A DNA stretch of 64,000 nt from the NCBI RefSeq assembly GCF_009938015.1, contig NZ_AP021884.1, positions 2,606,585-2,670,584 on the forward strand, given 5' to 3'. A program made the position numbers and the translations under genes. Positions 56,425 to 64,000 of this stretch are shown in pieces. How positions within the stretch are numbered: the first letter of the stretch is position 1; every line of letters starts with the position of its first letter. This DNA is from Sulfuriferula plumbiphila. GTDB lineage: Bacteria > Pseudomonadota > Gammaproteobacteria > Burkholderiales > Sulfuriferulaceae. Below the pieces are notes generated by a model. It saw nothing but the letters and a program-made list of their open reading frames with translations. It was not told where the DNA came from and ran no database searches.

Positions 56425-56527
56425 CGCAGCCTGAAAGAACCTGGGCGGCTCTCCGGTTTTCGAGGGAGTTGCCCAGCCCCCTCCTCACTGCCTGCTGCAC
56501 CAACAAAAGCCACCACCTCTTGCCAGC

Positions 56528-57196
56528 CTACTCCCCACGCAGGCTGATGACCGGCCAGCCACATTGAATGGCGTGCTCGTGCAAGGTGGCATCGGGATCC
56601 ACAGCCACCGGATGGGTAACCAGATTGAGTAGCGGCAGGTCGTTCAGCGAATCGCTGTAAAACCAGCTCTGGTCAAAGTCGTCCAGGGCTTTGCCGAGGC
56701 TGCCCAGCCATTCATGCAGGCGCACGATCTTGCCTTCACGGAAGCTGGGCGTTCCTGCCACACGGCCGGTGTAATTGCCGTCCACCTGCTCAGGCTCGGT
56801 GGCGATCAGATGCGAAATGCCGAAAGCGCGTGCAATGGGTGCGGTGACGAAACTATTGGTGGCAGTAATGATCGCAACGAGTTCGGCATCGGCCAGCGCG
56901 CGCCCGACCAGCGCCTGCGCGGCCGGGGTCATCAGAGGCAGGATTTTTTGCTGCATGTAGTCGGTGTGCCAGGCGTCGAGCTGGACGCGCGGGTGACGCG
57001 ATAACGGCTTTAACTGGAAATCGAGGAATTCGTGGATATCCAGCGTCCCCGCCCGGTATTGCTCGTAAAACGCCTGATTGCGCGCCGCGTACAGTTCGCG
57101 GTCCAGCACGCCGCGCTCGATCAGGAATTGCGCCCACTCGAAGTCCGAATCCCCGGCCAGCAGGGTATTGTCGAGATCGAACAGGATGAGTTTCAT
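56528..57196 (-). CDS. HAD-superfamily hydrolase (SerB-like, subfamily IB)
   Basis: A 222-residue phosphatase. HAD motifs: LFDLDNTLL at residues 4-12 (nucleophile Asp6, Asp8), IITATNSF near 110 (Thr), Lys in REGKIVRL and FYSDSLNDLPLL near 184 (acidic motif). The IB subfamily includes phosphoserine and polyol phosphatases such as histidinol-phosphatase in betaproteobacteria (HisN-type). The ATG at 57196 gives MKLILFDLDNTLL. It is divergent from the CbiM-like gene. Confidence 0.9.
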   Translation of the reverse strand: MKLILFDLDNTLLAGDSDFEWAQFLIERGVLDRELYAARNQAFYEQYRAGTLDIHEFLDFQLKPLSRHPRVQLDAWHTDYMQQKILPLMTPAAQALVGRALADAELVAIITATNSFVTAPIARAFGISHLIATEPEQVDGNYTGRVAGTPSFREGKIVRLHEWLGSLGKALDDFDQSWFYSDSLNDLPLLNLVTHPVAVDPDATLHEHAIQCGWPVISLRGE

Positions 57197-57273
57197 AATG
57201 CGCTCCAGGATTTTAACCCGCCCGAGTATAGCGTAAAATCGCTTGCTCACTGCGCCCTGCCTGACCACTCCAG

Positions 57274-57936
57274 ATGAACCTCACCAATGCCCTGATTCCG
57301 CAATCCTGGTTGCTCATTTCGCTGCTGTTATTTGCTGCGGTGCTGGCCAGGGCGCTGTTCGCTGCGCCCTGGAGTGTGCTCAAAAAACCCGGCATTTTCA
57401 ACCTGGTGCTGGGGGCAAGCGTGGCCGTGCTGGCATTCTGGCAGATCAAGGCCAGTATCCATCCCGGGCTGAATCTGCATCTGCTGGGCGCCACCGCGCT
57501 CACGCTGTTGTTTGGCCCCTGGTTTGCCATCCTCGCACTGACCCTGACGCTGGTGCTGTCCACCGCCTGGGACGGCGCCTGGCAGGCGTTTGCGCTGAAT
57601 GGCCTGCTCATGGTGGTATTGCCGGTAACGGTGAGCTGGTGGATTTACCGGCTGGTGGACAGCAAACTGCCCAATCATTTTTTTATCTATGTGTTTTTCA
57701 ATGCTTTCTTCGGCGCCGGCGTGACAATCGCGGTGATGGGCTTTGCCGCGAGCTGGACGCTGGTGCTGGCGGGGGCGTATCCGCTCGATTATCTGCTGGG
57801 TAATTACCTGCCCTATTATCTGCTGATGGCCTGGTCGGAGGCGATGACCACCGGCATGATCATTACCGTACTGGTGGTGTACCGCCCGCACTGGGTCGCC
57901 ACCTTTGACGACAGACACTATATTGACCGCAAGTGA
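57274..57936 (+). CDS. CbiM-like energy-coupling membrane protein
   Basis: A 220-residue membrane protein with about six helices (residues 12-30, 42-60, 70-95, 105-125, 138-165, 180-200). The pattern LNLHLLGATALTLLFGPWFAILAL resembles the CbiM/NikM permease family, in which His2 binds metal; here the N-terminus is MNLTNALIP, so that His is absent. It may be a divergent relative that does not carry cobalt or nickel. No ATPase or CbiQ gene is adjacent. Its stop overlaps the hrpA GTG by four bases, so the two are co-translated. Confidence 0.7.
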   Translation: MNLTNALIPQSWLLISLLLFAAVLARALFAAPWSVLKKPGIFNLVLGASVAVLAFWQIKASIHPGLNLHLLGATALTLLFGPWFAILALTLTLVLSTAWDGAWQAFALNGLLMVVLPVTVSWWIYRLVDSKLPNHFFIYVFFNAFFGAGVTIAVMGFAASWTLVLAGAYPLDYLLGNYLPYYLLMAWSEAMTTGMIITVLVVYRPHWVATFDDRHYIDRK

Positions 57937-60900
57937 AGCAGCCTGACACCGCCGCGCCCCGGTTCTGGCAGCCGGCCGCCCTCACCTATCCAGAGGCGCT
58001 GCCGGTATCGGCGCACCACGCTGAAATCGCTGCGGCCATCCGCACCCATCAGGCAGTGATTGTGTGCGGCGCCACCGGCTCGGGCAAGACCACGCAACTC
58101 CCTAAAATCTGTCTCGAAGCGGGGCGCGGCATCAGCGGCCGCATCGCCTGTACCCAGCCGCGCCGCATTGCCGCGCGCACGGTGGCGGCGCGGCTGGCGC
58201 AGGAACTGGGCACGAACCTGGGCGAAGGCGTCGGCTACAAGGTGCGCTTCACCGACCAGGTGCGCAATGACACCGTGATCAAGGTGCTCACCGACGGCAT
58301 GCTGCTGGCGGAAACCAGCAGTGACCGCGACCTGCGCGCCTACGACACCATCATCATCGACGAGGCGCACGAACGCAGCCTGAACATCGATTTCCTGCTC
58401 GGCTACCTGCGCCAGCTGATGGCACGGCGGCCGGAACTGAAAGTCATCATTACCTCGGCCACGATTGATGCGCAGCGCTTTTCCAGGCATTTTGGCGGCG
58501 CGCCGGTGATCGAGGTATCCGGGCGCACCTACCCGGTGGAAATCCGCTACCGTCCGGTCGAAGCACCGCAACGCGCGGCAGAGGGTGCCAAGGTACGCGA
58601 CACCGACGCGGAGCGCCACACCCAGGCCATCCTCGACGCCACCGACGAACTGGCGCGGCTGGGCGAAGGCGACATCCTCATCTTCCTGCCCGGCGAGCGC
58701 GAGATCCGCGACCTCGCCGAGGCGCTGCGCAAGCATCATCCGCCGCACACCGAAATCCTGCCGCTGTTCGCCCGCCTGTCGGTGCAGGAGCAGCAGCGCA
58801 TTTTCCAGCCCGGCAACGCACGCCGCATCGTGTTGGCCACCAACGTGGCGGAAACCTCGCTCACCGTGCCCGGCATCCGCTATGTGATCGACCCCGGCCT
58901 GGTTCGTCTGCTGCGCTATTCGCCGCGCACCAAGGTGGATCAGCTGCAGGTCGAGCCGGTGTCGCAGGCTTCCGCCAACCAGCGCGCCGGGCGCTGCGGG
59001 CGGGTCGCGGCCGGGGTGTGCATCCGGCTGTATTCGGAACTCGAGTACAGCGCGCGCCCGGCGTACACCGACCCGGAAATCCTGCGCACTTCGCTGGCCG
59101 GAGTGATCCTGCGCATGTCCGCATTGCGCCTGGGGGAACCAGCGGATTTCCCGTTTCTGGACGCACCCGCGCCGCGCCTGATTGCCGATGGCTACCAGTT
59201 ACTGGAAGAGCTCAACGCCGTCACTGACCAGCGCCGACTCACGCCGATCGGCAGACAGCTGGCCAGGCTGCCGCTCGACCCCAAAATCGGCCGCGTGCTG
59301 CTCGCCGCGCAACAGTCGGGTTGCCTCGCCGAAGCGCTGGTGATCTGCGCCGCGCTGTCGGTGCAGGATCCGCGCGAGCGTCCGCCGGCACAATCCGGCG
59401 CCGCCGACGACCGCCACAAGGCGTTTGCCGATGAGCATTCCGATTTCATCGGCATCCTCAAGCTGTGGCAGTTTTACGATGAGGCGTTGAAACACAAGAA
59501 ATCCAACCGCAAGCTGATTGACCAGTGCCGTGAGCACTTCCTCAATCCGCAGCGCCTGCGCGAGTGGCGCGAAGTGCACGGCCAGCTTGCCAGCATGGCC
59601 AGGGAGATGGGACTGCGCATCAACGAGGAAGCCGCCAAATACGAGGCCATCCATCAGGCGCTGCTGGCCGGTTTCCTCGGCAATATCGGCGTGAAAATGG
59701 ACGAAGGCGGCTACCAGGGTGCGCGCGGCATCAAGTTCCATATCCACCCCGGTTCCGCGTTGGCGAAAAAATCGCCCAAATGGGTGATGGCGGCAGAACT
59801 CACCGAAACCACACGACTGTACGCCCGCACCGTCGCCAGGATCGAGCCCGAGTGGCTGGAATCCGTCGCCGCGCACTTGTTGAAACGCAATTATTTCGAC
59901 CCGCACTGGCAGAGGAAAACCGCCCAGGTGTCGGCCTTCGAGCAGGTTCAGCTGTTCGGCCTGACCATCGTGCCCCGGCGCAGCGTGCATTACGGCAGCA
60001 TCGACCCGGTGGAGAGCCGCCGCATCTTCATCCGCAGCGCGCTGGTGGCGGGAGAGTATGACACGCGCGCGCCGTTCTTCGCTCACAACGGCCAGCTCAT
60101 CGAGGAAATCGTCGAGCTGGAGCACAAGGCGCGGCGCCAGGATGTGCTGGTGGACGAGGAGCGCCTGTTCGCGTTTTTCGATGCGCGCATCCCGGCCGGG
60201 ATCGTCAACGGCAGCGGTTTCGACCAATGGCGGCGCGACGCGGAGCGCGCCAACCCGCGTCTGTTGTACCTTTCCCGCGACGACCTGATGCGCCACGGTG
60301 CGGAGTCGGTGACCGAGGACTGGTTTCCGCAGCTGCTCACCATCGACGCCATCGCGTTACCGCTGAGCTATCGCTTCGAGCCCGGTCATCCGCTCGACGG
60401 CATGACGGTAACCATACCATTGGCGCTGCTCAATACCGTGCCGGGCTGGCACTTCGACTGGCTGGTGCCGGGCATGTTGCGCGAAAAACTCACCTGGTAT
60501 GTGAAGGCGCTGCCCAAGCAGCTGCGCCGCGTATTCGTGCCGGTGCCGGACAGCGTCACGGCGTTGATGGAAACACTGGCCCCGACCCGAGCACTGACCG
60601 AAGCGCTGGCCGATGCGTTAACCCGCCGCAGCAGTTTGAAAGTGAGCCCGGCGGACTGGACGGATGCGCCGCCCCCACATCTCCGCGCCAATTTCCGCGT
60701 GATCGACGGCAATGGCCGCGAGCTGGCATCCGGGCGCGATTTGATCGCGCTGCGCAAGCAACTGGGCGAAGCCGCGCAACTGACCTTCCGCGCGCAGGAT
60801 ACGACGTTTGAAAAAACCGGTTTCAAGCGCTGGGAATTCGGCGACGTCCCGGAAGAACTGCGCTTCGACCGCGCCGGGCAAGCGGTTACCGGCTACCCTG

Positions 60901-61664
60901 CCCTCGCCGACGACAAGGACAGCGTGGCGCTGCGGCTGTTCGATACGCGCCAGGCGGCAGAGCGCGCGCACCGTGTCGGACTGACGCGCCTGTTCCGCCT
61001 CACCCTGACCGAGCAATTCAGGTTCCTGGAAAAGAACCTGCCCGACTTTACCCGGCTGGCGCTGGCCTACCGCAGCCTGGGCGATGCCGACAGTTTGCGC
61101 GAGGAGCTCATCCGCGCCATCGCCGAACGGGCGTGCCTGGGCGATGACGAACTGCCGCGCACGCCACCGCAGTTCGAGGCGCAATTGTCCAAGGCACGGG
61201 CGCGACTCAAGGCGGTGGCGGATGCCCTCTCCCGCACGGTGGGACAGGTGCTGGACGAGTACACCCAGATTCAGGGCAAGCTCAAGGCGCCGTGGCCGCA
61301 CGTCGTGAAGGACATTCAGGATCAATTGTCGCATCTGGTCTACGCGGGCTTTATCAGCACGACCCCCTGGACGCGCCTCCAGCATCTGCCGCGTTATCTC
61401 AAGGGCATCAATGTGCGCCTGTCCAAGCTGCCCGCACGGCTGGAACACGACCAGCGCCACACCACTGCACTCATTTCTCTCACCACTCAATACCGCGCGC
61501 GCCTCGACAAGCAGCGCAAGGCCGCTATCGACGACCCTGCGCTGGACGAATTCCGCTGGCAACTGGAGGAACTGCGCATTTCACTGTTCGCGCAGGAACT
61601 GAAAACCCCGCAGCCGGTATCGGTTAAGCGCCTGCAGAAACTATGGGAGAATGTATTGCACTGA
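57933..61664 (+). CDS. hrpA: ATP-dependent RNA helicase HrpA
   Basis: A 1243-residue DEAH-box helicase. Walker A GATGSGKTTQLPK is near residues 46-58, DEAHERSLN near 143, and motif VI QRAGRCGRVAAG near 350. The HA2 and OB-fold segments follow, and the long C-terminal region (700-1243) is specific to HrpA. In Escherichia coli it rescues stalled ribosomes on mRNA. The GTG start at 57933 overlaps the preceding membrane protein gene. The phosphatidyltransferase gene follows after nine bases. Confidence 0.95.
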   Translation: MKQPDTAAPRFWQPAALTYPEALPVSAHHAEIAAAIRTHQAVIVCGATGSGKTTQLPKICLEAGRGISGRIACTQPRRIAARTVAARLAQELGTNLGEGVGYKVRFTDQVRNDTVIKVLTDGMLLAETSSDRDLRAYDTIIIDEAHERSLNIDFLLGYLRQLMARRPELKVIITSATIDAQRFSRHFGGAPVIEVSGRTYPVEIRYRPVEAPQRAAEGAKVRDTDAERHTQAILDATDELARLGEGDILIFLPGEREIRDLAEALRKHHPPHTEILPLFARLSVQEQQRIFQPGNARRIVLATNVAETSLTVPGIRYVIDPGLVRLLRYSPRTKVDQLQVEPVSQASANQRAGRCGRVAAGVCIRLYSELEYSARPAYTDPEILRTSLAGVILRMSALRLGEPADFPFLDAPAPRLIADGYQLLEELNAVTDQRRLTPIGRQLARLPLDPKIGRVLLAAQQSGCLAEALVICAALSVQDPRERPPAQSGAADDRHKAFADEHSDFIGILKLWQFYDEALKHKKSNRKLIDQCREHFLNPQRLREWREVHGQLASMAREMGLRINEEAAKYEAIHQALLAGFLGNIGVKMDEGGYQGARGIKFHIHPGSALAKKSPKWVMAAELTETTRLYARTVARIEPEWLESVAAHLLKRNYFDPHWQRKTAQVSAFEQVQLFGLTIVPRRSVHYGSIDPVESRRIFIRSALVAGEYDTRAPFFAHNGQLIEEIVELEHKARRQDVLVDEERLFAFFDARIPAGIVNGSGFDQWRRDAERANPRLLYLSRDDLMRHGAESVTEDWFPQLLTIDAIALPLSYRFEPGHPLDGMTVTIPLALLNTVPGWHFDWLVPGMLREKLTWYVKALPKQLRRVFVPVPDSVTALMETLAPTRALTEALADALTRRSSLKVSPADWTDAPPPHLRANFRVIDGNGRELASGRDLIALRKQLGEAAQLTFRAQDTTFEKTGFKRWEFGDVPEELRFDRAGQAVTGYPALADDKDSVALRLFDTRQAAERAHRVGLTRLFRLTLTEQFRFLEKNLPDFTRLALAYRSLGDADSLREELIRAIAERACLGDDELPRTPPQFEAQLSKARARLKAVADALSRTVGQVLDEYTQIQGKLKAPWPHVVKDIQDQLSHLVYAGFISTTPWTRLQHLPRYLKGINVRLSKLPARLEHDQRHTTALISLTTQYRARLDKQRKAAIDDPALDEFRWQLEELRISLFAQELKTPQPVSVKRLQKLWENVLH

Positions 61665-61673
61665 GGAGGTCCA

Positions 61674-62228
61674 ATGCACCCGATTGCCCGGCAACTGAAT
61701 ATTCCCAACAGCCTCACCCTGCTGCGCCTGGTACTGGTACCGGTGGTGGTACGGCTGCTGACCGTGGGCTATTACGACTGGGCGCTGTGGGTGTTCATCG
61801 CGGCTGCGCTGAGCGACGCGCTGGACGGCTTTCTTGCACGCGTCCTTGACCAGCGCACCGAGCTGGGAGCAACCCTCGACCCCATTGCCGACAAGCTCAT
61901 GCTGCTGTCCACGCTGGCCGTGCTGGTGTGGCTGGCGCTGTTGCCGGGCTGGCTGCTCGGCGCCATTGTGTTGCGCGATGCGGTGATCATCGGCGGCGCG
62001 CTGGCCTATCGGCACCGTGCCGGGCATCTGGAGGTCGCGCCCACCTGGCTGGGTAAATTCCACACCTTGCTGGAATTTGCGCTCGCTGGCCTGGTCATCG
62101 CCGATGCGGCGGCAATTTTACCGCTGGCGGCGTGGCTGGAATGGCTGTTCGGCCTGGTGCTGGTCACCGCACTGACCTCTGGCGCGCAGTATGTGTGGTT
62201 GTGGGGACGCAGGGCGGCAGCGCTATGA
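61674..62228 (+). CDS. CDP-alcohol phosphatidyltransferase
   Basis: A 184-residue membrane enzyme. The CDP-alcohol motif D-x2-DG-x2-AR-x8-G-x3-D-x3-D is seen in DALDGFLARVLDQRTELG followed by ATLDPIADK (residues 44-70). The N-terminus PNSLTLLRLVLVP resembles PgsA and cardiolipin synthase types. Most likely it makes phosphatidylglycerophosphate or a related lipid. ATG 61674 follows GAGGAGGTCC, a strong site inside the end of hrpA. Several hydrophobic helices follow the motif. Confidence 0.9.
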   Translation: MHPIARQLNIPNSLTLLRLVLVPVVVRLLTVGYYDWALWVFIAAALSDALDGFLARVLDQRTELGATLDPIADKLMLLSTLAVLVWLALLPGWLLGAIVLRDAVIIGGALAYRHRAGHLEVAPTWLGKFHTLLEFALAGLVIADAAAILPLAAWLEWLFGLVLVTALTSGAQYVWLWGRRAAAL

Positions 62229-62400
62229 CTGCATGGCAGTATTTGCAGGAATTTACTTTGCCCTGGCGCAGGCTGGATTCGACGCGTACGACACATTGCC
62301 CGAACGCGGCCTGAAACGCGATGTTGCCGATCACCATGGCGGACTGCTGAAACAGGTTGGTATGCTGTTTGCAGCGTGGGGCATCCCTTCTTCAGGCGGT

Positions 62401-62430
62401 AAAAAAGCCGGGTGGCTTGCGCCACCCGGC
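62401..62430 (-). terminator. Rho-independent terminator of the OmpA-like gene
   Basis: A perfect ten-pair stem (GCCGGGTGGC at 62407-62416 with GCCACCCGGC at 62421-62430) around a TTGC loop. On the minus strand it is followed by six T (62406-62401). It lies 20 bases after the stop of the OmpA-like gene and may also stop transcription from the phosphatidyltransferase side. Confidence 0.92.
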
Positions 62431-62450
62431 TTCAAATGACCTGCAACCGA

Positions 62451-63449
62451 TTAGTTGAGGATGATGATTTCCACGCGGCGATTCTCGGCGCGACCGGCGG
62501 CAGTCTTATTGCTGGCGATTGGATTCTTCTTGCCAAACCATTTGGTTGTCATACGGCTGGCAGCAACACCCTTGCTTTCCAGATATTTTTTGACGGTTGT
62601 GGCGCGACGCTTGGACAGGCCCAGATTGTATTTCTGGGTGCCGATGCTGTCTGTGTAGCCATTAATGTCCACATTGATATCCGGATAGGTGTTCAACATT
62701 TCCGCATCTTTATCCAGCTTGGCCTTGCCGCTGGGGAGCAGGGTCGCTTTGTCAAAAGCGAAGTGCGTACCTTCCAGGATAATCTTGGTCTGCGGTGCGG
62801 GACGCTCAATGGCTGGCTGTTCCACAGGCGCAGGGGCAGGAGCGGGGACGGGTTCGGGAGCCGGTGCAGGCTGGGGAGCTGGCTCTTCCTTAGGTGCCGG
62901 CGGTAGCGGTTTCGCGCCCAGAGGAATAACCAGGCCGGCCGTGGCAATCCAGTCGCCCGGATTGACCCCGCCCACGCCATCGATATAGCGGTAACGCACA
63001 TCGCCGCGCACGGCAATGTCGTTGATCCACTTCATGGCGCCCAGGCCTGCGTTAGCTGACCAGTTGGTTTCGGAAATGCCCGGAGCACGGGTCTGTACGC
63101 CGCCCACGCCAACCAGCGCATAGGGAGAGAAGCCGGGATTACGGTTGAAGAAGTACAGCGCATCCACACCCAATCCGGTGTTCTTGACGGTGCCAGCCGA
63201 ATTATGAATGTTGTACTCGGCGTAGTTGCTGTTCAGTTCCAGGTTCCAGCTCTGGCTGATCGCTTTACCGACACCCAGACCGAAGCCGAAATCGTTGTCG
63301 ATTCCTTTCTTCTTGTACCAGTCACTATCGGTAACGGTGAAGTTGACAGACGGGGTCAGATACAAACGCGTATCCAGTTCGGCGGCCAGTGCCTGGCCTG
63401 CAACTACGGCGCAAGATAGCGCCACCAGGGTACGAATGGTGCGGGACAT
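62451..63449 (-). CDS. OmpA-family outer-membrane protein
   Basis: A 332-residue protein. Signal peptide 1-22 (TLVALSCAVVAGQALA). Residues 23-175 form an eight-stranded beta barrel (LYLTPSVNFTVTDSDWYKK to WIATAGLVIPLG). A proline-alanine linker (PAPEPVPAPAPAPV) spans about 185-212. The C-terminal OmpA domain binds peptidoglycan: FAFDKATLLPSGKAKLD, DINGYTDSIGTQKYN and LSKRRATTVKKYLES. The ATG at 63449 follows AAAGGAGAGCA. It is terminated by the hairpin at 62401-62430. Confidence 0.95.
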   Translation of the reverse strand: MSRTIRTLVALSCAVVAGQALAAELDTRLYLTPSVNFTVTDSDWYKKKGIDNDFGFGLGVGKAISQSWNLELNSNYAEYNIHNSAGTVKNTGLGVDALYFFNRNPGFSPYALVGVGGVQTRAPGISETNWSANAGLGAMKWINDIAVRGDVRYRYIDGVGGVNPGDWIATAGLVIPLGAKPLPPAPKEEPAPQPAPAPEPVPAPAPAPVEQPAIERPAPQTKIILEGTHFAFDKATLLPSGKAKLDKDAEMLNTYPDINVDINGYTDSIGTQKYNLGLSKRRATTVKKYLESKGVAASRMTTKWFGKKNPIASNKTAAGRAENRRVEIIILN

Positions 63450-63589
63450 ACTGCTCTCCTTTTAAATTTTGATACGAAATTCTCAATCGGGACTGCTTGT
63501 TAGTAATAACAGCAATGGTTAATTTAGCACATTTGTTCTATGTGTCTGCAGGCTAAATCGTTAATCCGGCCGGGAAGATAGGGTATCTC

Positions 63590-64000
63590 TCATCCAGGTG
63601 TTGTTTTTTGGCCACTCTTCGGACGGAAAGCTTTGACTATGTCTTCCCGGGTTTCCATGTAGGGCCCACCGATGAGATCCACACAGTAGGGCACAGCGGC
63701 AAATACCCCATCCAGCGTTTCCTTGATCGCCTTGGGCTGACCGGGCAAATTCAGAATCAGACTGCCGCCACGTGTCACCCCGACCTGGCGCGACAGGATG
63801 GCCGTGGGCACGTATTTCAGGCTCACCGCGCGCATCGCCTCGCCAAAGCCGGGCAACTCCCTGTCCGCCACGGCGCGCGTGGCTTCCGGTGTCACATCGC
63901 GTGGCGCCGGGCCGGTGCCGCCGGTGGTGAGGATGAGCGCGCAACCACATTGATCAGCCAATTCTTTCAATGTCGCCTCGATCAGCGGTTGTTCGTCGGG
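63590..64000 (-). CDS. mogA: Molybdopterin adenylyltransferase MogA (5' end outside window)
   Basis: At least 136 residues are visible; the start lies beyond the window. Typical of the MoaB/Mog family: LTTGGTGPAPRDVTPEATRAV and GGSLILNLPGQPKAI. MogA adenylates molybdopterin before molybdate insertion. A motif of the form TGGTG with a Pro-Arg-Asp follow-up identifies the active site. The C-terminal end is PKSGQKTTPG. It is on the same strand as the OmpA-like gene, about 140 bases upstream of it. Confidence 0.93.
   Translation of the reverse strand, partial: PDEQPLIEATLKELADQCGCALILTTGGTGPAPRDVTPEATRAVADRELPGFGEAMRAVSLKYVPTAILSRQVGVTRGGSLILNLPGQPKAIKETLDGVFAAVPYCVDLIGGPYMETREDIVKAFRPKSGQKTTPG

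Noticed and set aside
62191..62439. Frame running through the terminator after the phosphatidyltransferase gene
   Set aside because: It overlaps the previous gene and reads through a strong terminator hairpin; no known features.

Overview
This is a GC-rich (about 60%) bacterial chromosome segment, most likely from a betaproteobacterium. The gene families and gene orders fit Nitrosomonadales-like sulfur or iron oxidisers: dnaX-ebfC-recR, yhdP-nitrilase-tldD, acs facing glnE, ilvE followed by a CHCC zinc-finger gene, and an HrpA-type helicase. Taxonomy is inferred from protein resemblance, not computed. No tRNA or rRNA was recognised; the only RNA gene seen is the 4.5S signal recognition particle RNA.

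Layout. 1-11.9 kb: a KaiC-like ATPase (cut by the window edge), an overlapping upstream gene broken by a frameshift, a 9-kb cyclic beta-glucan synthase gene (ndvB type) and a YihY/BrkB membrane protein. 12-22 kb: a collagen-repeat lipoprotein, a Crp-type regulator, a GAF protein, a collapsed IS110 transposase, thioredoxin-like cnoX, purB, a chemoreceptor with cheW, and a DUF3800 remnant. 22-27 kb: recR, ebfC, dnaX, a PagL-like lipid A deacylase, 4.5S RNA and an APC permease. 27-39.5 kb: a defence island built on a complete type I-C CRISPR-Cas locus. 39.5-64 kb: housekeeping genes (DAHP synthase, tldD, nitrilase, yhdP, acs, glnE, ilvE, queD, hrpA, a CDP-alcohol phosphatidyltransferase, an OmpA-type porin, mogA).

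The most interesting region is the type I-C locus. The order is VapBC-like toxin-antitoxin pair, WYL regulator, cas3, cas5c, cas8c (with a well-marked internal start for Cas11c), cas7c, a HicBA-like pair, cas4, a MazEF-like pair on the opposite strand, cas1, cas2, leader, and an array of 15 full 37-nt repeats plus one truncated repeat. Three different toxin-antitoxin modules therefore flank or interrupt one CRISPR-Cas locus. HicBA sits in the operon itself with no gap before cas4. The mazF gene overlaps the 3' end of cas4 tail to tail, and the predicted mazE promoter and a palindrome lie over the cas1 start. This layout suggests addiction or guarding of the cas genes and possible cross-regulation of adaptation genes, but that is inference. 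The array ends in a repeat cut off exactly at the stop codon of the neighbouring DAHP synthase gene, a sign of rearrangement at its distal end.
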